Source of the DNA: Streptomyces sp. NBC_00285
Lineage (GTDB): Bacteria; Actinomycetota; Actinomycetes; Streptomycetales; Streptomycetaceae
NCBI RefSeq assembly: GCF_036174265.1
Contig: NZ_CP108055.1
Span: 8,742,001-8,806,000 of the forward strand
Length of the DNA: 64,000 bases
Direction: 5' to 3'
Shown here: positions 7,486 through 16,431 of the stretch, in pieces
Layout of the letters: each line of letters begins with the position of its first letter
Position numbering within the stretch: the stretch's first letter is position 1
Position numbers and translations under genes: made by a program
The notes under the pieces: generated by a model
Seen by the model: only the letters and a program-made list of their open reading frames with translations
Databases searched by the model: none
Told to the model about the DNA's origin: nothing

Positions 7486-8589
7486 ATGGCCGACATTCAG
7501 GGCTCATACGACGATCTGTTCTCCTCGGTACCCAACACACTGGCGGCGCTGCTGGACGCCGGGGACGTGGGCGGAGCTGTGGCCGTCTTCGTGGACGGTG
7601 AACCGGTGGTGGACGTCTGGGGCGGCTTCGCCGACGCGGACCGGACGATCCCGTGGGAGCGGGACACCATCACCAACGTCTTCTCCACGACCAAGACGAT
7701 GACGGCGCTGTGCGCGCTGATCCTCGCCGACCGGGGCGATCTCGACCTCGACGCCCCGGTCGCCCGGTACTGGCCGGAGTTCGCTGCCGAAGGCAAGGAC
7801 AAGGTGCTCGTACGGCACCTGCTCTCGCACACGGCCGGCCTGCCCCACTGGACCGGACCGGTCGAGGAGATCTACGACTGGCAGGCCGCCACCGCACGGC
7901 TCGCCGCCGAAGCGCCGCTCTGGGAGCCGGGCACAGCGGCCGGCTACCACTCGCTCACCCAGGGATTCCTGGTCGGTGAGGTCCTGCGGCGGATCACCGG
8001 CCGCAGCGTCGGCGAGTTCCTCGCCCAGGAGGTGACCGGGCCGCTCGGCGCCGACTTCCACATCGGGCTCTCCGCAGAACACGACCACCGCGTCGCCCGC
8101 ACCGTCCCGCCGCCCTTCCGGGACGAGGACTACACAGCGGGCGCGGCCGCCAGTGACGCGCCACCGAGCGAAGGCACCGCGATCCGCGTCAGGGACGGCA
8201 ACAGCGTGGCCTGGCGGCGTGCGCAGATCCCCGCCGCCAGCGGGTTCGGCAACGCCCGTTCCGTCGCGCTCATCCAGTCCGCGCTCGCGTGCGGCGGGAC
8301 GGTCCGTGGCGTACGGCTGCTGTCGGCGGCCGGTGCCGAGCGGGCCCGGGAGGAGCAGTTCAGCGGCGAGGACCGTGTGATCGGCATGACGCAGCGGTAC
8401 GGACTGGGCTTCGGCCTCTTCGGTACCACCTTCGGCTGGGGCGGCTGGGGCGGTTCCCTCGTCATGGTCGAACCCGACGCCCGCATGGTGGTGGCGTACG
8501 TGACCGACCAGATGCGCGAACCCGGCGACGACACGCGGGGGTTGGAGCTCGTCATGGCCGCCTACGACGGTCTCCAGGGCCTGGGATAG
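7486..8589 (+). CDS. Serine hydrolase of the beta-lactamase (class C/EstB) family
   Basis: A 367-residue cytoplasmic-looking protein without a signal peptide. The catalytic SxxK motif is Ser67-Thr-Thr-Lys70 (NVFSTTKTM) and the second-motif tyrosine is Tyr154 in GYHSLTQG, so it belongs to the EstB-like esterase/beta-lactamase group (S12-type fold); the FGWGGWGGS near the C-terminus takes the place of the KTG-like element. Such proteins are usually esterases or peptidases of unknown substrate rather than resistance enzymes. No convincing Shine-Dalgarno precedes ATG 7486. It is a single-gene unit closed by a 20-bp hairpin. A 16-base motif repeated elsewhere in the window (7436-7451) lies just upstream. 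Confidence 0.85.
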   Translation: MADIQGSYDDLFSSVPNTLAALLDAGDVGGAVAVFVDGEPVVDVWGGFADADRTIPWERDTITNVFSTTKTMTALCALILADRGDLDLDAPVARYWPEFAAEGKDKVLVRHLLSHTAGLPHWTGPVEEIYDWQAATARLAAEAPLWEPGTAAGYHSLTQGFLVGEVLRRITGRSVGEFLAQEVTGPLGADFHIGLSAEHDHRVARTVPPPFRDEDYTAGAAASDAPPSEGTAIRVRDGNSVAWRRAQIPAASGFGNARSVALIQSALACGGTVRGVRLLSAAGAERAREEQFSGEDRVIGMTQRYGLGFGLFGTTFGWGGWGGSLVMVEPDARMVVAYVTDQMREPGDDTRGLELVMAAYDGLQGLG

Positions 8590-8604
8590 GACGAACCCAC
8601 CGCA

Positions 8605-8653
8605 CAGGAGGGGGCGGGGCACGGAAAATACCGTGCCCCGCCCCCTCCTGTTT
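8605..8653. terminator. 20-bp perfect hairpin terminator
   Basis: Arms 8605-8624 and 8631-8650 are perfectly complementary around AAAATA, followed by TTT. It ends the serine hydrolase transcript. Confidence 0.92.
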
Positions 8654-8709
8654 CCCTACACTCACCACGCAGCCCATGACGAGGAACAACGAGTGAGGGG
8701 AGTACGGCC

Positions 8710-8826
8710 GTGTGCGTGCGCAGCGCTGTCGCCGTTCCCCGGACGTCGTACGACGTGATCCTCGTGTCCCCGATCCTCCGGTGCCCGCTGCGCGGTCGGC
8801 ACCGGACCCCCGTGACGACTTACTGA
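8710..8826 (+). CDS. Possible 38-residue leader ORF upstream of the EF-G paralogue
   Basis: A GTG-initiated frame beginning MCVRSAVAVPRTSYDV and ending at TGA 8824-8826, preceded by GAGGGGAGT. It lies in the otherwise empty 340-base gap before the EF-G-like gene and has GC-rich third positions. No homologue is recognised. It could be a regulatory leader peptide of the translation-factor gene, or a chance frame; the evidence is weak. Confidence 0.3.
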   Translation: MCVRSAVAVPRTSYDVILVSPILRCPLRGRHRTPVTTY

Positions 8827-8928
8827 GCTCGCAACTCCTGTCGTAGCAAGACATCTTGACGAGCCGTCATGCCGTCGTACGGGCCATCGCGCCGCCCCGT
8901 CATCACATCACCCGAAAGGCCCTGGGCC

Positions 8929-10977
8929 GTGCGCACCGTCACCAACATCAATCCGCTCGCCGTCGTCCGCAACCTCGGCATCCTCGCCCACGTCGACGCC
9001 GGCAAGACCACCGTCACCGAGCGGATCCTGTTCGCCACCGGAACCACGCACAAGCGCGGCGAGGTCCACGACGGCACCACCGTCACCGACTTCGACCCTC
9101 AGGAGCGGGACCGCGGGATCACCATCTTCGCGGCGGCCGTGAGCTGTGCGTGGGACGGACACCGCATCAATCTGATCGACACCCCCGGGCACGTCGACTT
9201 CGCCGACGAGGTGGAACGCTCACTCCGGGTGCTCGACGGGGCGGTCGCCGTGTTCGACGCGGTCGCGGGCGTGGAGCCGCAGAGCGAGTCGGTGTGGCGA
9301 CAGGCCGACCGGCACGGTGTGCCGAGGATCGCGTTCGTCAACAAGCTGGACCGCGCCGGCGCCGACCTGGACACGGCCGTCGAGTCGATCAGGCAGCGGC
9401 TCCATCCGGCCCCGCTGGTCGTGCAGTTGCCCATCGGCAGCGAGGACGGCTTCACCGGTGTCGTCGACCTGATCCGGATGCGGGCGCTGACCTGGACCGA
9501 CGGTGGCGAGTCGGCTGAGGAAGGGCCCGTCCCGGACGGCCTGCGTGAGGAGGCTCTACGGCGGCGCCGGGCCCTGGAGGAGGCCGTCGCCGAACGCCAC
9601 CCGGCCGCGCTGGAGGAGTTCTGCGAGCGGGAGACCCTCTGCTCCGACACCCTCACCGCCGCCCTGCGGGACCTCACCCACAGCGGCGACGGCGTGGTCG
9701 TCCTGTGCGGCTCGGCCTACCGCAACCGCGGGATCGAACCGCTGCTCGACGCCGCGGTGGCCTACCTGCCGTCGCCGCTCGACGTGCCCGCCGTACGCGG
9801 CACGCACGACGGTGAGGACCAGGAGCGGCACGCCGATCCTTCGGCGCCCTTCGCAGGGCTGGCGTTCAAGGTGAACGCCACCGCGACGGGCCGGATGACC
9901 TACGTACGCGTGTATTCGGGAACGATCGAGAAGGGAGACACCGTGTGGAACGCGGGCGCGCGGCGCACCGAACGCGTCGGCCGCATCCTGCGCGTACAGG
10001 CCGACCGGCATGCCCAGTTGGAGCGGGCGGTCGCCGGTGACATCGTCGCCGTGGTGGGGCTGAAGGCGGCCCGCGCGGGCTCGACCCTGTGCGCGCCCAA
10101 CGCCCCGCTCGTGCTCGAACCGCCCAGCGTGGCCGAACCGGTCGTGTCGGTGGCGGTCGAGGTCCAACGGTCTGTCTACACAGACCGGTTGGCCTCGGCT
10201 CTCGCCCGGCTGACCGAGGAGGACCCGTCACTCGTCGTCCGCACCGACGCCGAGACCGGCCAGACGCTGCTGTCCGGCATGGGTGAACTGCATCTGGAGG
10301 TCGCGGTGGAGAAGGTTCGGCGCGAGCAGGGCCTTGCGCTCAACGTCGGCCGTCCGAGGGTGAGTTACCGGGAGACGGTCGGGCGCGGGGTGTCCGGTCT
10401 GGTTTTCCGGCACGTCAAACAGGACGGCGGGGCAGGGCAGTTCGCGCATGTCGTGCTCGATGTCGAACCGGCCGAGGAGGGCTTTGAGTTCCGTTCGGCG
10501 GTGATCGGTGGGCGCGTCCCGCAGGAGTACATCCGGGCGGTCGAGGCGGGCTGCCGGGACGCGCTGTCCGAGGGACCGCTCGGCGGGCACCCGGTGACCG
10601 GGCTGCGCGTCACCCTCACCGACGGCGCGACCCATGTGAAGGACTCCTCGGACACGGCCTTCCGCACGGCGGGCCGGTTCGGCCTCAGGGAAGCCCTGCG
10701 CGCCTGCGCGATGGTTCTCCTGGAACCGGTCGTCGAGGTCACGGTCACCGTGCCCGAGGACGCCGTCGGCGGTGTCCTCGGTGACCTCGCCGCGCGCCGG
10801 GGCCGGGTCTCCGGCTCGGTCACGCGGGGCGCCACGGCGGTCGTGACGGCAACCGTGCCGCTGTCCGAACTGTTCGGCTACGCAACGAGGTTGCGCAGCC
10901 GGACCCAGGGCCGCGGCACCTTCACGGCCCGCCCGACGGGCTACGCACCGGCTCCGGCGGAGGCGGCGGCACGGTGA
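8929..10977 (+). CDS. Elongation factor G paralogue (EF-G2-like GTPase)
   Basis: A five-domain translational GTPase of 682 residues from GTG 8929, or 702 from ATG 8869. The G-domain motifs are complete: [27 protein letters not shown] and the GSAY of G5. The C-terminal domains IV and V are present ([17 protein letters not shown], then [18 protein letters not shown]). The start at 8929 is preferred because GAAAGG lies about 10 bases upstream and [21 protein letters not shown] matches normal EF-G N-termini. It diverges from housekeeping EF-G and lacks ribosomal-protein neighbours, so it is the accessory paralogue found in Streptomyces. Its role (stress translation, ribosome recycling or antibiotic protection) cannot be decided from sequence. 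Confidence 0.85.
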   Translation: MRTVTNINPLAVVRNLGILAHVDAGKTTVTERILFATGTTHKRGEVHDGTTVTDFDPQERDRGITIFAAAVSCAWDGHRINLIDTPGHVDFADEVERSLRVLDGAVAVFDAVAGVEPQSESVWRQADRHGVPRIAFVNKLDRAGADLDTAVESIRQRLHPAPLVVQLPIGSEDGFTGVVDLIRMRALTWTDGGESAEEGPVPDGLREEALRRRRALEEAVAERHPAALEEFCERETLCSDTLTAALRDLTHSGDGVVVLCGSAYRNRGIEPLLDAAVAYLPSPLDVPAVRGTHDGEDQERHADPSAPFAGLAFKVNATATGRMTYVRVYSGTIEKGDTVWNAGARRTERVGRILRVQADRHAQLERAVAGDIVAVVGLKAARAGSTLCAPNAPLVLEPPSVAEPVVSVAVEVQRSVYTDRLASALARLTEEDPSLVVRTDAETGQTLLSGMGELHLEVAVEKVRREQGLALNVGRPRVSYRETVGRGVSGLVFRHVKQDGGAGQFAHVVLDVEPAEEGFEFRSAVIGGRVPQEYIRAVEAGCRDALSEGPLGGHPVTGLRVTLTDGATHVKDSSDTAFRTAGRFGLREALRACAMVLLEPVVEVTVTVPEDAVGGVLGDLAARRGRVSGSVTRGATAVVTATVPLSELFGYATRLRSRTQGRGTFTARPTGYAPAPAEAAAR

Positions 10978-10980
10978 CCG

Positions 10981-11041
10981 GCGGCCGGCCCGCCCTCGCG
11001 GCGGGCCGGCCGCGCCGGACGGTCTTTCCCGGGCCGTCCGG
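10981..11041. terminator. Double hairpin between convergent genes
   Basis: The first stem pairs 10981-10994 with 11000-11013 perfectly (14 bp, loop CTCGC). A second stem pairs CCGGACGG (11015-11022) with CCGTCCGG (11034-11041). It follows the EF-G-like stop by 3 bases and faces the minus-strand gene ending at 11099. Confidence 0.85.
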
Positions 11042-11098
11042 GCGCGGGCACGAGTCCCCTCAAGCATCCGCCCGATCGCTGAGGGCGCCCGTGGCCGG

Positions 11099-11491
11099 TC
11101 AGCAGTCCCTGAACTCCGGCGACTGGTTCAGCACCTGTGAGCGCAGCGACGTGAAGCGCGCGTACGTCTCGCCGGTCACCGATTCCGGGCGGAACGCCGC
11201 TACCCGGTGGCAGTTCTGGAAGGCCAGGGCCACGCCGAAGTGGCGTTCCAGGCTGCCGCGGATGGCGTCGCTGGCGAGGGCGCGCAGGAGCTGGCCGCGC
11301 TCCTTCTCCGAGGGGGGAGGGGTCTGGTTGTCGGTGAACTCGGCGATGCCGCCCTTGAGTTCGGTGGCGAGGCCGGCGATCAGGTCGTAGGCGTAGGGGA
11401 GTGACGTGCGGACCGTGTCCACGAAGTCCTCCTCGCGGACGGTGCCCTGCTCGGCTTCGGCGAGGAGCTTCGGGGAGACGTCGAGAGACAT
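11099..11491 (-). CDS. SCO5389-family protein
   Basis: A 130-residue soluble protein of the actinobacterial SCO5389 family. Recognised features are MSLDVSPKLL at the start, VRTSLPYAYDLI, DNQTPPP, GQLLRALASDA, HFGVALAFQNCHRVA and the ending LNQSPEFRDC. Function is unknown. AGGAA precedes the ATG. It follows the CooC-like ATPase gene (gap 40 bases), and I recall the same ATPase-SCO5389 pairing in other Streptomyces, which points to a joint role. Confidence 0.85.
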   Translation of the reverse strand: MSLDVSPKLLAEAEQGTVREEDFVDTVRTSLPYAYDLIAGLATELKGGIAEFTDNQTPPPSEKERGQLLRALASDAIRGSLERHFGVALAFQNCHRVAAFRPESVTGETYARFTSLRSQVLNQSPEFRDC

Positions 11492-11531
11492 GTGCTGGGG
11501 TTCCTGTCTGTTGTCGTCGTGCGGTGGGGGG

Positions 11532-12497
11532 TCAGATGAGGGAGGTGGGGCCCGGTACGAAGTCCGGGTCCACCTGGGACGCGAGATCGAGCCCGGTCGC
11601 GTCGTTCGCCCACGAGCGGGCGTTGCGGAGGTGGAACTCGACCGCGTGACCGTGGAGGGCCGGCCAGTTGCGGACGTGAGCGTCGACCGTCTCGCGCAGG
11701 ATGCTCAGGGCATGCCGGTTATGGGATTCCAGTGACTCCAGGTCGCCCTCCGCGCGGCCCTGTTCGGCGGCGCGCACCCAGGGGGACTGGACCAGGTGGG
11801 TCAACAGGTCATCGCCGACGTGTTCCTTGAGGAAGAGCAGGTCGTCCTCACCGGTCACCTTGTTGCCGATCACCGCGATCCGGATCCCGAACTCCCGTGC
11901 GTGGTCCCGGTACTGGCGGTAGACCGAGACGCCCTTGCGGGTGGGTTCGGCCACCAGGAAGGTCATGTCGAAGCGGGTGAACAGGCCCGAGGCGAAGGCG
12001 TCCGCGCCGGCTGTCATGTCGACCACGACGTACTCGCCGGGGCCGTCGACGAGGTGGTTGAGGTACAGCTCCACTCCGCCGAGTTTGGAGTGGTAGCAGG
12101 CCACGCCCAGGTCGTTCTCGTCGAACTCGCCCGTCACCATCAGCGGTACGTCACCCACCCGGCGGACGTGGCGGGTGTGCAGCTCGTCGTCGCCCAGCAG
12201 TCTCAGCAGGCGTGAACCGCGGCCCGGCGGTGTCGTCTTGATCATCGCCTCGCGGGAGGTGATGCGGGGGTTGGAGCCGCGCAGGAGGTCCTTGATGTCG
12301 GCCACGTGCGCGCCCAGGGGAGGGGCGCCCAGGGCGCCGGCCCGGTCGGCGTCGTGGCCCAGCGCCTCGGCGAGGTGCTGGTTGATGTCGCCGTCCACGG
12401 CCAGCACCGGTGCGCCGGAACGGGCCAGATGACGGGAGAAGAGCGCCGACAGGGTGGTCTTGCCGCTGCCGCCCTTGCCGACGAACGCGATCCGCAC
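11532..12497 (-). CDS. CooC/MinD-like P-loop ATPase
   Basis: A 321-residue ATPase with the deviant Walker A motif GKGGSGKTT at residues 7-15, VDGDINQHL as the switch I region and VVDMTAGADAF as Walker B/switch II. The organisation resembles CooC-type metal-insertion ATPases and ArsA/MinD relatives, but no carbon-monoxide dehydrogenase or hydrogenase is nearby. GTG 12497 is preceded by GGAG. A Zur-like box (12514-12528) lies 17 bases upstream and a metal/peptide-type ABC system is divergent, so a metal-related job is plausible but inferred. It is co-transcribed with the SCO5389-family gene. Confidence 0.75.
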   Translation of the reverse strand: MRIAFVGKGGSGKTTLSALFSRHLARSGAPVLAVDGDINQHLAEALGHDADRAGALGAPPLGAHVADIKDLLRGSNPRITSREAMIKTTPPGRGSRLLRLLGDDELHTRHVRRVGDVPLMVTGEFDENDLGVACYHSKLGGVELYLNHLVDGPGEYVVVDMTAGADAFASGLFTRFDMTFLVAEPTRKGVSVYRQYRDHAREFGIRIAVIGNKVTGEDDLLFLKEHVGDDLLTHLVQSPWVRAAEQGRAEGDLESLESHNRHALSILRETVDAHVRNWPALHGHAVEFHLRNARSWANDATGLDLASQVDPDFVPGPTSLI

Positions 12498-12513
12498 TAC
12501 CGCTCCGTCTTTT

Positions 12514-12528
12514 TGAAAATGGATGTCA
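12514..12528. promoter_or_regulatory. Zur-box-like 15-mer upstream of the CooC-like gene
   Basis: TGAAAATGGATGTCA matches the actinobacterial Zur consensus TGAAAATGATTTTCA at 12 of 15 positions and keeps the outer TGA...TCA symmetry. It lies in an AT-rich divergent promoter, 17 bases from the GTG start of the P-loop ATPase gene. Confidence 0.5.
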
Positions 12529-12596
12529 TGTCGGTAGGTTGTATGGCGTGTCCTCGATCACTGTCAAATCACCCCGCGATCAAGCGTTTCTCCTTA

Positions 12597-12613
12597 ATGC
12601 ATATGATGTGCAA
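12597..12613 (+). promoter_or_regulatory. Nur-like box overlapping a -10 element of a leaderless gene
   Basis: ATGCAT-ATGAT-GTGCAA fits the Streptomyces Nur (nickel regulator) pattern tTGCaa-N5-ttGCAA at its conserved core bases. It contains TATGAT (12602-12607), a good -10 hexamer, placed so that transcription would start at or near ATG 12614. That would make the acetyltransferase mRNA leaderless and directly repressible. This is inference from pattern only. Confidence 0.4.
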
Positions 12614-13150
12614 ATGCATGGCTACAGCATCAGGGCGGCAGGCCCGGACGACCTCGACGGTGCCCGAGCCGTGATGCTCGACACCGTGTACCGCGACTTC
12701 AGAACCGGGTACGTGCCCCGCTGGCACGGCGACATCATCGACCCGGCCGCCGCGTATCTCGTCCCGGCCCGCCACACCCTCCTCGTCGCCGTGGACCCGG
12801 ACGACCGGGCCGTCGTCGCCACCGCCGCCCTCGACTCCCGCGGCCCCGCCCACCCGCCGAACCCGCGCGAACTCGCCGAGTGCTACCCCTCCGGCATCAC
12901 CGCGCAGCTGCGCCGGATCTACGTCCGTCCCGAGCACCGCAGGCGCGGTCTCGCCCGGCGCCTGGTGGACGAGCTGCTCGCGTTCGCCGCCGCGGACGGC
13001 GGCTACCGGTCCGTCTATCTGCACACCGACCCGGCGGTCCCCGGCGCCGAACCCTTCTGGCGCTCCATCGGCAAGGTCGTGCACGACGAGCGAGAGTCCA
13101 CGGGCGGCGCGAGCAGCGTCGTCCACTTCGAGATACCGATAGGGCGATAG
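12614..13150 (+). CDS. GNAT-family N-acetyltransferase
   Basis: A 178-residue GNAT protein. The acetyl-CoA-binding signature is IYVRPEHRRRGLARRLVDELL (motif A, R/Q-x-x-G-x-G/A form), preceded by the motif D strand TLLVAVDPDDRAVVATAAL. The start MHGYSIRAAGPDD at ATG 12614 has no Shine-Dalgarno, but a -10-like TATGAT 6 bases upstream suggests a leaderless transcript. It is the first gene of a tight + strand row with a peptide/metal-binding lipoprotein (gap 5 bases), a fused permease and an MFS protein. Its substrate is unknown; modification of a small metallophore or peptide is conceivable. Confidence 0.8.
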   Translation: MHGYSIRAAGPDDLDGARAVMLDTVYRDFRTGYVPRWHGDIIDPAAAYLVPARHTLLVAVDPDDRAVVATAALDSRGPAHPPNPRELAECYPSGITAQLRRIYVRPEHRRRGLARRLVDELLAFAAADGGYRSVYLHTDPAVPGAEPFWRSIGKVVHDERESTGGASSVVHFEIPIGR

Positions 13151-13155
13151 ACACC

Positions 13156-14634
13156 GTGCGACGCCGTCACATACTTGGCTCCCTGCTGCTCGCCCCCCTC
13201 CTCACCGCCTGCTTCGCCTCCGAAGGCGGCGACTCCGAAAGCGACACGAGCGAGGGCTCCCGCCTCCGCGTGGGCCTGGCCTTCCCGCCCGCCGAGAACC
13301 TCTCGCCGTACGGTGGTGACGCCACCCTCCTCAGCCGCCTCGGCGTCACCGAGGGCCTGACCGCCCTCGACGCCAACGGCGCCGCCGCTCCCGCGCTCGC
13401 CGAGTCCTGGCGTCGCGAGAACGAGCGCACCTGGCTGTTCACCCTTCGCGAGGCCACCTTCCAGGACGGCTCCGAGGTCACCCCGGCCGCGGTCGCCGCC
13501 GCCCTCACCCATGCCACCGAGGCCGAGCCCGCCCCGGCCGCCCTCTCCGGAGTCACCCTCGCGGTCGAGGCGGATGGCGCCGCCGTACGGATCACCACCG
13601 CGAAGCCGGACCCCGTACTGCCCCTGCGCCTGTCCAGCCCCAGCCTCCCCGTCCTCTCCCCGAAGGCCTACGAGGACGGCGCCGACCCGGTCGGCACCGC
13701 CACCGGACCCTTCGAGCTCACCAAGGTCAACGGCGCGTCCTCCGCCACCCTCGACCGCTTCGACGACTACTGGGGCGGCCGGGCCCAGGCCTCCGGCATC
13801 GACGCCCGGTTCATCGCCGACGGCACCGCCCGGGCCGGCGCCCTGCGCACCGGTGAACTCGACATCGCCGAATCGGTCCCGGTCGCGCAGGCCGCCACCC
13901 TCACCGCGGCCACCCGCAAGGAGACGGCCACCACCCGCACCACCAGCCTCCTCCTCAACGCGAAGACCGGCCCCTTCAAGGATGTCCGGCTCCGTGCCGC
14001 CGCCCGCGCGGCCGTCGACACCTCCGCGCTCGCCAAGGGCGTCTACGAGGGGTACGCCGATCCCGGCGCCGGCATCTACGGCCCCGCCGTGACCTGGGCC
14101 GACGGCAAGCGGCAGCAACCCGCCGAACGCTCCGGGGCGGGCAACCCGAACGGCGCGAGGATCACCCTCGCCACCTACGACAACCGCCCCGAACTACCCG
14201 AAGCCGCACAGGTGTTGAAGCAGCAGCTGGAGAAGGCCGGGTTCCGGGTCACCCTGGAGGTGCGCGAGTACTCACGGCTGGAGAGCGACGCGTTGGAGGG
14301 GAAGTTCGACGCGTTCGTCCTCGCCCGCAACACGCTCCTCGACACCGGCGACCCCGTGGCCGTGCTGGCGAGCGACTACACCTGCGACGGCGGCTTCAAC
14401 ATCGCCCAACTCTGCGACCAGGACGTCGACAAGGCCGTCGCCGACGCCGAGTCGGAAGCCGACACCGACCGGCGTCAGGACCTCGCCCTGGCCGCCGAGG
14501 CGAAGATCCTCGGCACGGGCGCCGTCGTACCGCTGGTCCACCAGCGCATCATCACCGGCGTCGCCGGCGCAGTGCGCGGTGTGCTCCTCGACCCCTACGA
14601 GCGCACCCTCGTCGGCACCGGAACCCGGCGCTGA
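13156..14634 (+). CDS. ABC transporter substrate-binding lipoprotein (SBP family 5)
   Basis: A 492-residue extracellular solute-binding protein of the peptide/nickel (DppA/OppA/NikA) family. The N-terminus MRRRHILGSLLLAPLL leads to the lipobox LTAC with Cys19 as the lipidated residue. Family features include ENLSPYGGDATLLSRLGVTE, LAESWRRENERTWLF and FQDGSEVTPAAVAAAL. GTG 13156 starts 5 bases after the acetyltransferase stop. It is followed 3 bases later by the permease gene. Peptide versus nickel or metallophore specificity cannot be read from the sequence; the promoter boxes upstream favour metal. Confidence 0.88.
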   Translation: MRRRHILGSLLLAPLLTACFASEGGDSESDTSEGSRLRVGLAFPPAENLSPYGGDATLLSRLGVTEGLTALDANGAAAPALAESWRRENERTWLFTLREATFQDGSEVTPAAVAAALTHATEAEPAPAALSGVTLAVEADGAAVRITTAKPDPVLPLRLSSPSLPVLSPKAYEDGADPVGTATGPFELTKVNGASSATLDRFDDYWGGRAQASGIDARFIADGTARAGALRTGELDIAESVPVAQAATLTAATRKETATTRTTSLLLNAKTGPFKDVRLRAAARAAVDTSALAKGVYEGYADPGAGIYGPAVTWADGKRQQPAERSGAGNPNGARITLATYDNRPELPEAAQVLKQQLEKAGFRVTLEVREYSRLESDALEGKFDAFVLARNTLLDTGDPVAVLASDYTCDGGFNIAQLCDQDVDKAVADAESEADTDRRQDLALAAEAKILGTGAVVPLVHQRIITGVAGAVRGVLLDPYERTLVGTGTRR

Positions 14635-14637
14635 TCC

Positions 14638-16431
14638 GTGCGACACCAGCTGTCCGCCCTGATGTGGCGTGCCGCGCTCGCGGCCGTCCTCGTGTGCGGG
14701 ATCGGCCTGCTGCCCTGGCTGACCCGCACCGACCCGGCCCTGACGGTCCTCAAGGCACGCTCCGCCGACCGCGACCCCACGCCCGCGGTGCTGGCCGATA
14801 TCCGGGCCCAACTCGGCCTGGACAAGGGTCCGTTCGCACTCCTCGGGGAGTGGCTCGGCGGGCTGGGACGCGGGGACGCCGGACGCTCCTGGCTCTCCGG
14901 CGACGAGGTCACGCCCGCGGTGCTCCAAGCGCTCGGCGCGTCCCTCCTGTTGATGGCGGCGGCCCTTGCGGTCGCCGCCGTCACCGCCGCCCTGATCTGC
15001 GCCCGCACCCTGTGGCTCGGCGCGCACCGGCGGCTCGACGGCCGGCGCCCGGGCGGCAGCGGTTCCGCGGTCCTCGCCGCGCTGCCCGAGTTCCTCACCG
15101 CGTCCGTGCTCGCCACCGTGATCGGCGTGCAACTGGGCTGGCTGCCCGCCCTCGGCTGGTACGGGCCCCAGTGGACGATCCTGCCCGGACTCGCTCTCGG
15201 TCTGCCCGCCGGGGCCGTGCTCGGCAGGCTCCTCGACGACCTCCTTCCCGGCGCCTTCGCCGAACCCTGGGAACTGGCCGCCGCCGCGCGCGGACTGCCC
15301 GGCCACAGCATCGCCCGCCAGGCCGTACGCCGTTGTCTGCCCGCGCTGCTTCCCAACACCGGCCTGTTCGTCGTCGGTCTGACCGGCGGATCCGTCGCCG
15401 TGGAGCAGATCTTCGACATCCCCGGCCTCGGCCGCACCACCCTCCAGGCCGCCCTCGCCCAGGACCTCCCCGTCCTCCAGGCCGGCACCCTCGCCCTCCT
15501 CGCGCTCGCGGCAGCGGCCTCCGCACTCGCCGCCCTGACCACCCGCCACCTCGCCGGCCCCGCCCTGCGCGACGGCTCCCTGTCGTCACCCCATCGACGA
15601 CAGCCACCGGCCCACTCCATCCAGCCGTTCCTCCACGGCGGCCTCCTCCTCGCCGTCATCGCGGGCGGCCTGCCCCGTGACCCGCTCGCCCTCGACACCA
15701 CCCGGCGACTCCAAAAGCCCAGCTGGGACCACCCGTTCGGCACCGACGCGCTCGGCCGGGACCTGCTCGCACGAGTCGCCCACGGCGCCCTCGACACCCT
15801 GCTGCTCGCCCTCGCAATCAGCGCGGCCGCCCTGGCCACCGGCGTCCTCCTCGGCCTGGTGCCCCGGCTCTCCGGCCCCCTCGCCGACACCGTCAACGCC
15901 GTACCGCCCGTCCTCGGCGCCCTCCTCGTCACCGCGGTCACCGGCACCGGGGCCGCGACCCCCGCACTCGCCGTCGGCGTCGTCGCCTGGGCGCCCCTGG
16001 CCGCCCACACCTCCGCACTGCTGCGCCAGGAACGCGCCGCCCTGCACATCACCGCCACCCGCGGCCTCGGCGCCGGGCGCGGCTACCTCCTGCGCCACGA
16101 ACTGCTCCCCGCCGTCCTCCCGTCCGTGACCCGGCACGCCCTGCTGCGCCTGCCCGGCACCGCGCTGGCCCTCGCCTCGCTGGCCTTCCTCGGCCTCGGT
16201 GCCCAGCCGCCCTCCCCGGAGTGGGGCCTGCTCCTCGCCGAGAACCAGCCCTACGCCGAGCGCGCCCCCTGGGCGGTCCTCGCCCCCGCCGCCGCACTCG
16301 CGCTGCTCGGGGCGCTGGCGGTCAGCGCGGCGGGCGGAGTGCGCCGGCCGCGACGGCGAGCACTTACTCGTACGGCCGCGATGAGAATTGAACAGGCTTT
16401 GCCTGAAAGGGAGTTGGTGAAAGCCGGATGA
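14638..16431 (+). CDS. Fused double permease of a peptide/nickel-type ABC transporter
   Basis: A 597-residue protein joining a DppB/NikB-like half (residues about 1-310) to a DppC/NikC-like half (about 325-580). Each has several membrane helices. The inner-membrane EAA loops are visible as ELAAAARGLPGHSIARQAV and HITATRGLGAGRGYLLRHE, and the second half begins after the HPFGTDALGRDLL motif typical of DppC. Separate genes are the rule, so the fusion is unusual. No ATPase gene follows; an MFS gene overlaps instead (ATGA at 16428-16431). The last 25 codons use many A/T-rich codons unlike the rest, perhaps to open the start region of the next gene. Confidence 0.85.
   Translation: MRHQLSALMWRAALAAVLVCGIGLLPWLTRTDPALTVLKARSADRDPTPAVLADIRAQLGLDKGPFALLGEWLGGLGRGDAGRSWLSGDEVTPAVLQALGASLLLMAAALAVAAVTAALICARTLWLGAHRRLDGRRPGGSGSAVLAALPEFLTASVLATVIGVQLGWLPALGWYGPQWTILPGLALGLPAGAVLGRLLDDLLPGAFAEPWELAAAARGLPGHSIARQAVRRCLPALLPNTGLFVVGLTGGSVAVEQIFDIPGLGRTTLQAALAQDLPVLQAGTLALLALAAAASALAALTTRHLAGPALRDGSLSSPHRRQPPAHSIQPFLHGGLLLAVIAGGLPRDPLALDTTRRLQKPSWDHPFGTDALGRDLLARVAHGALDTLLLALAISAAALATGVLLGLVPRLSGPLADTVNAVPPVLGALLVTAVTGTGAATPALAVGVVAWAPLAAHTSALLRQERAALHITATRGLGAGRGYLLRHELLPAVLPSVTRHALLRLPGTALALASLAFLGLGAQPPSPEWGLLLAENQPYAERAPWAVLAPAAALALLGALAVSAAGGVRRPRRRALTRTAAMRIEQALPERELVKAG

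Noticed and set aside
7486..8589. Beta-lactamase resistance gene
   Set aside because: No signal peptide and an EstB-like motif set; an esterase or peptidase is more likely.
8869..8928. ATG 8869 as the start of the EF-G paralogue
   Set aside because: It would add 20 residues without similarity to EF-G N-termini; GTG 8929 has a better placed Shine-Dalgarno and a typical N-terminus. Kept only as an alternative.
8929..10977. Identification as a TetM-type tetracycline-resistance protein
   Set aside because: Length (about 680-700) and motif spacing fit EF-G rather than the 640-residue ribosomal protection proteins, and no resistance context is present.
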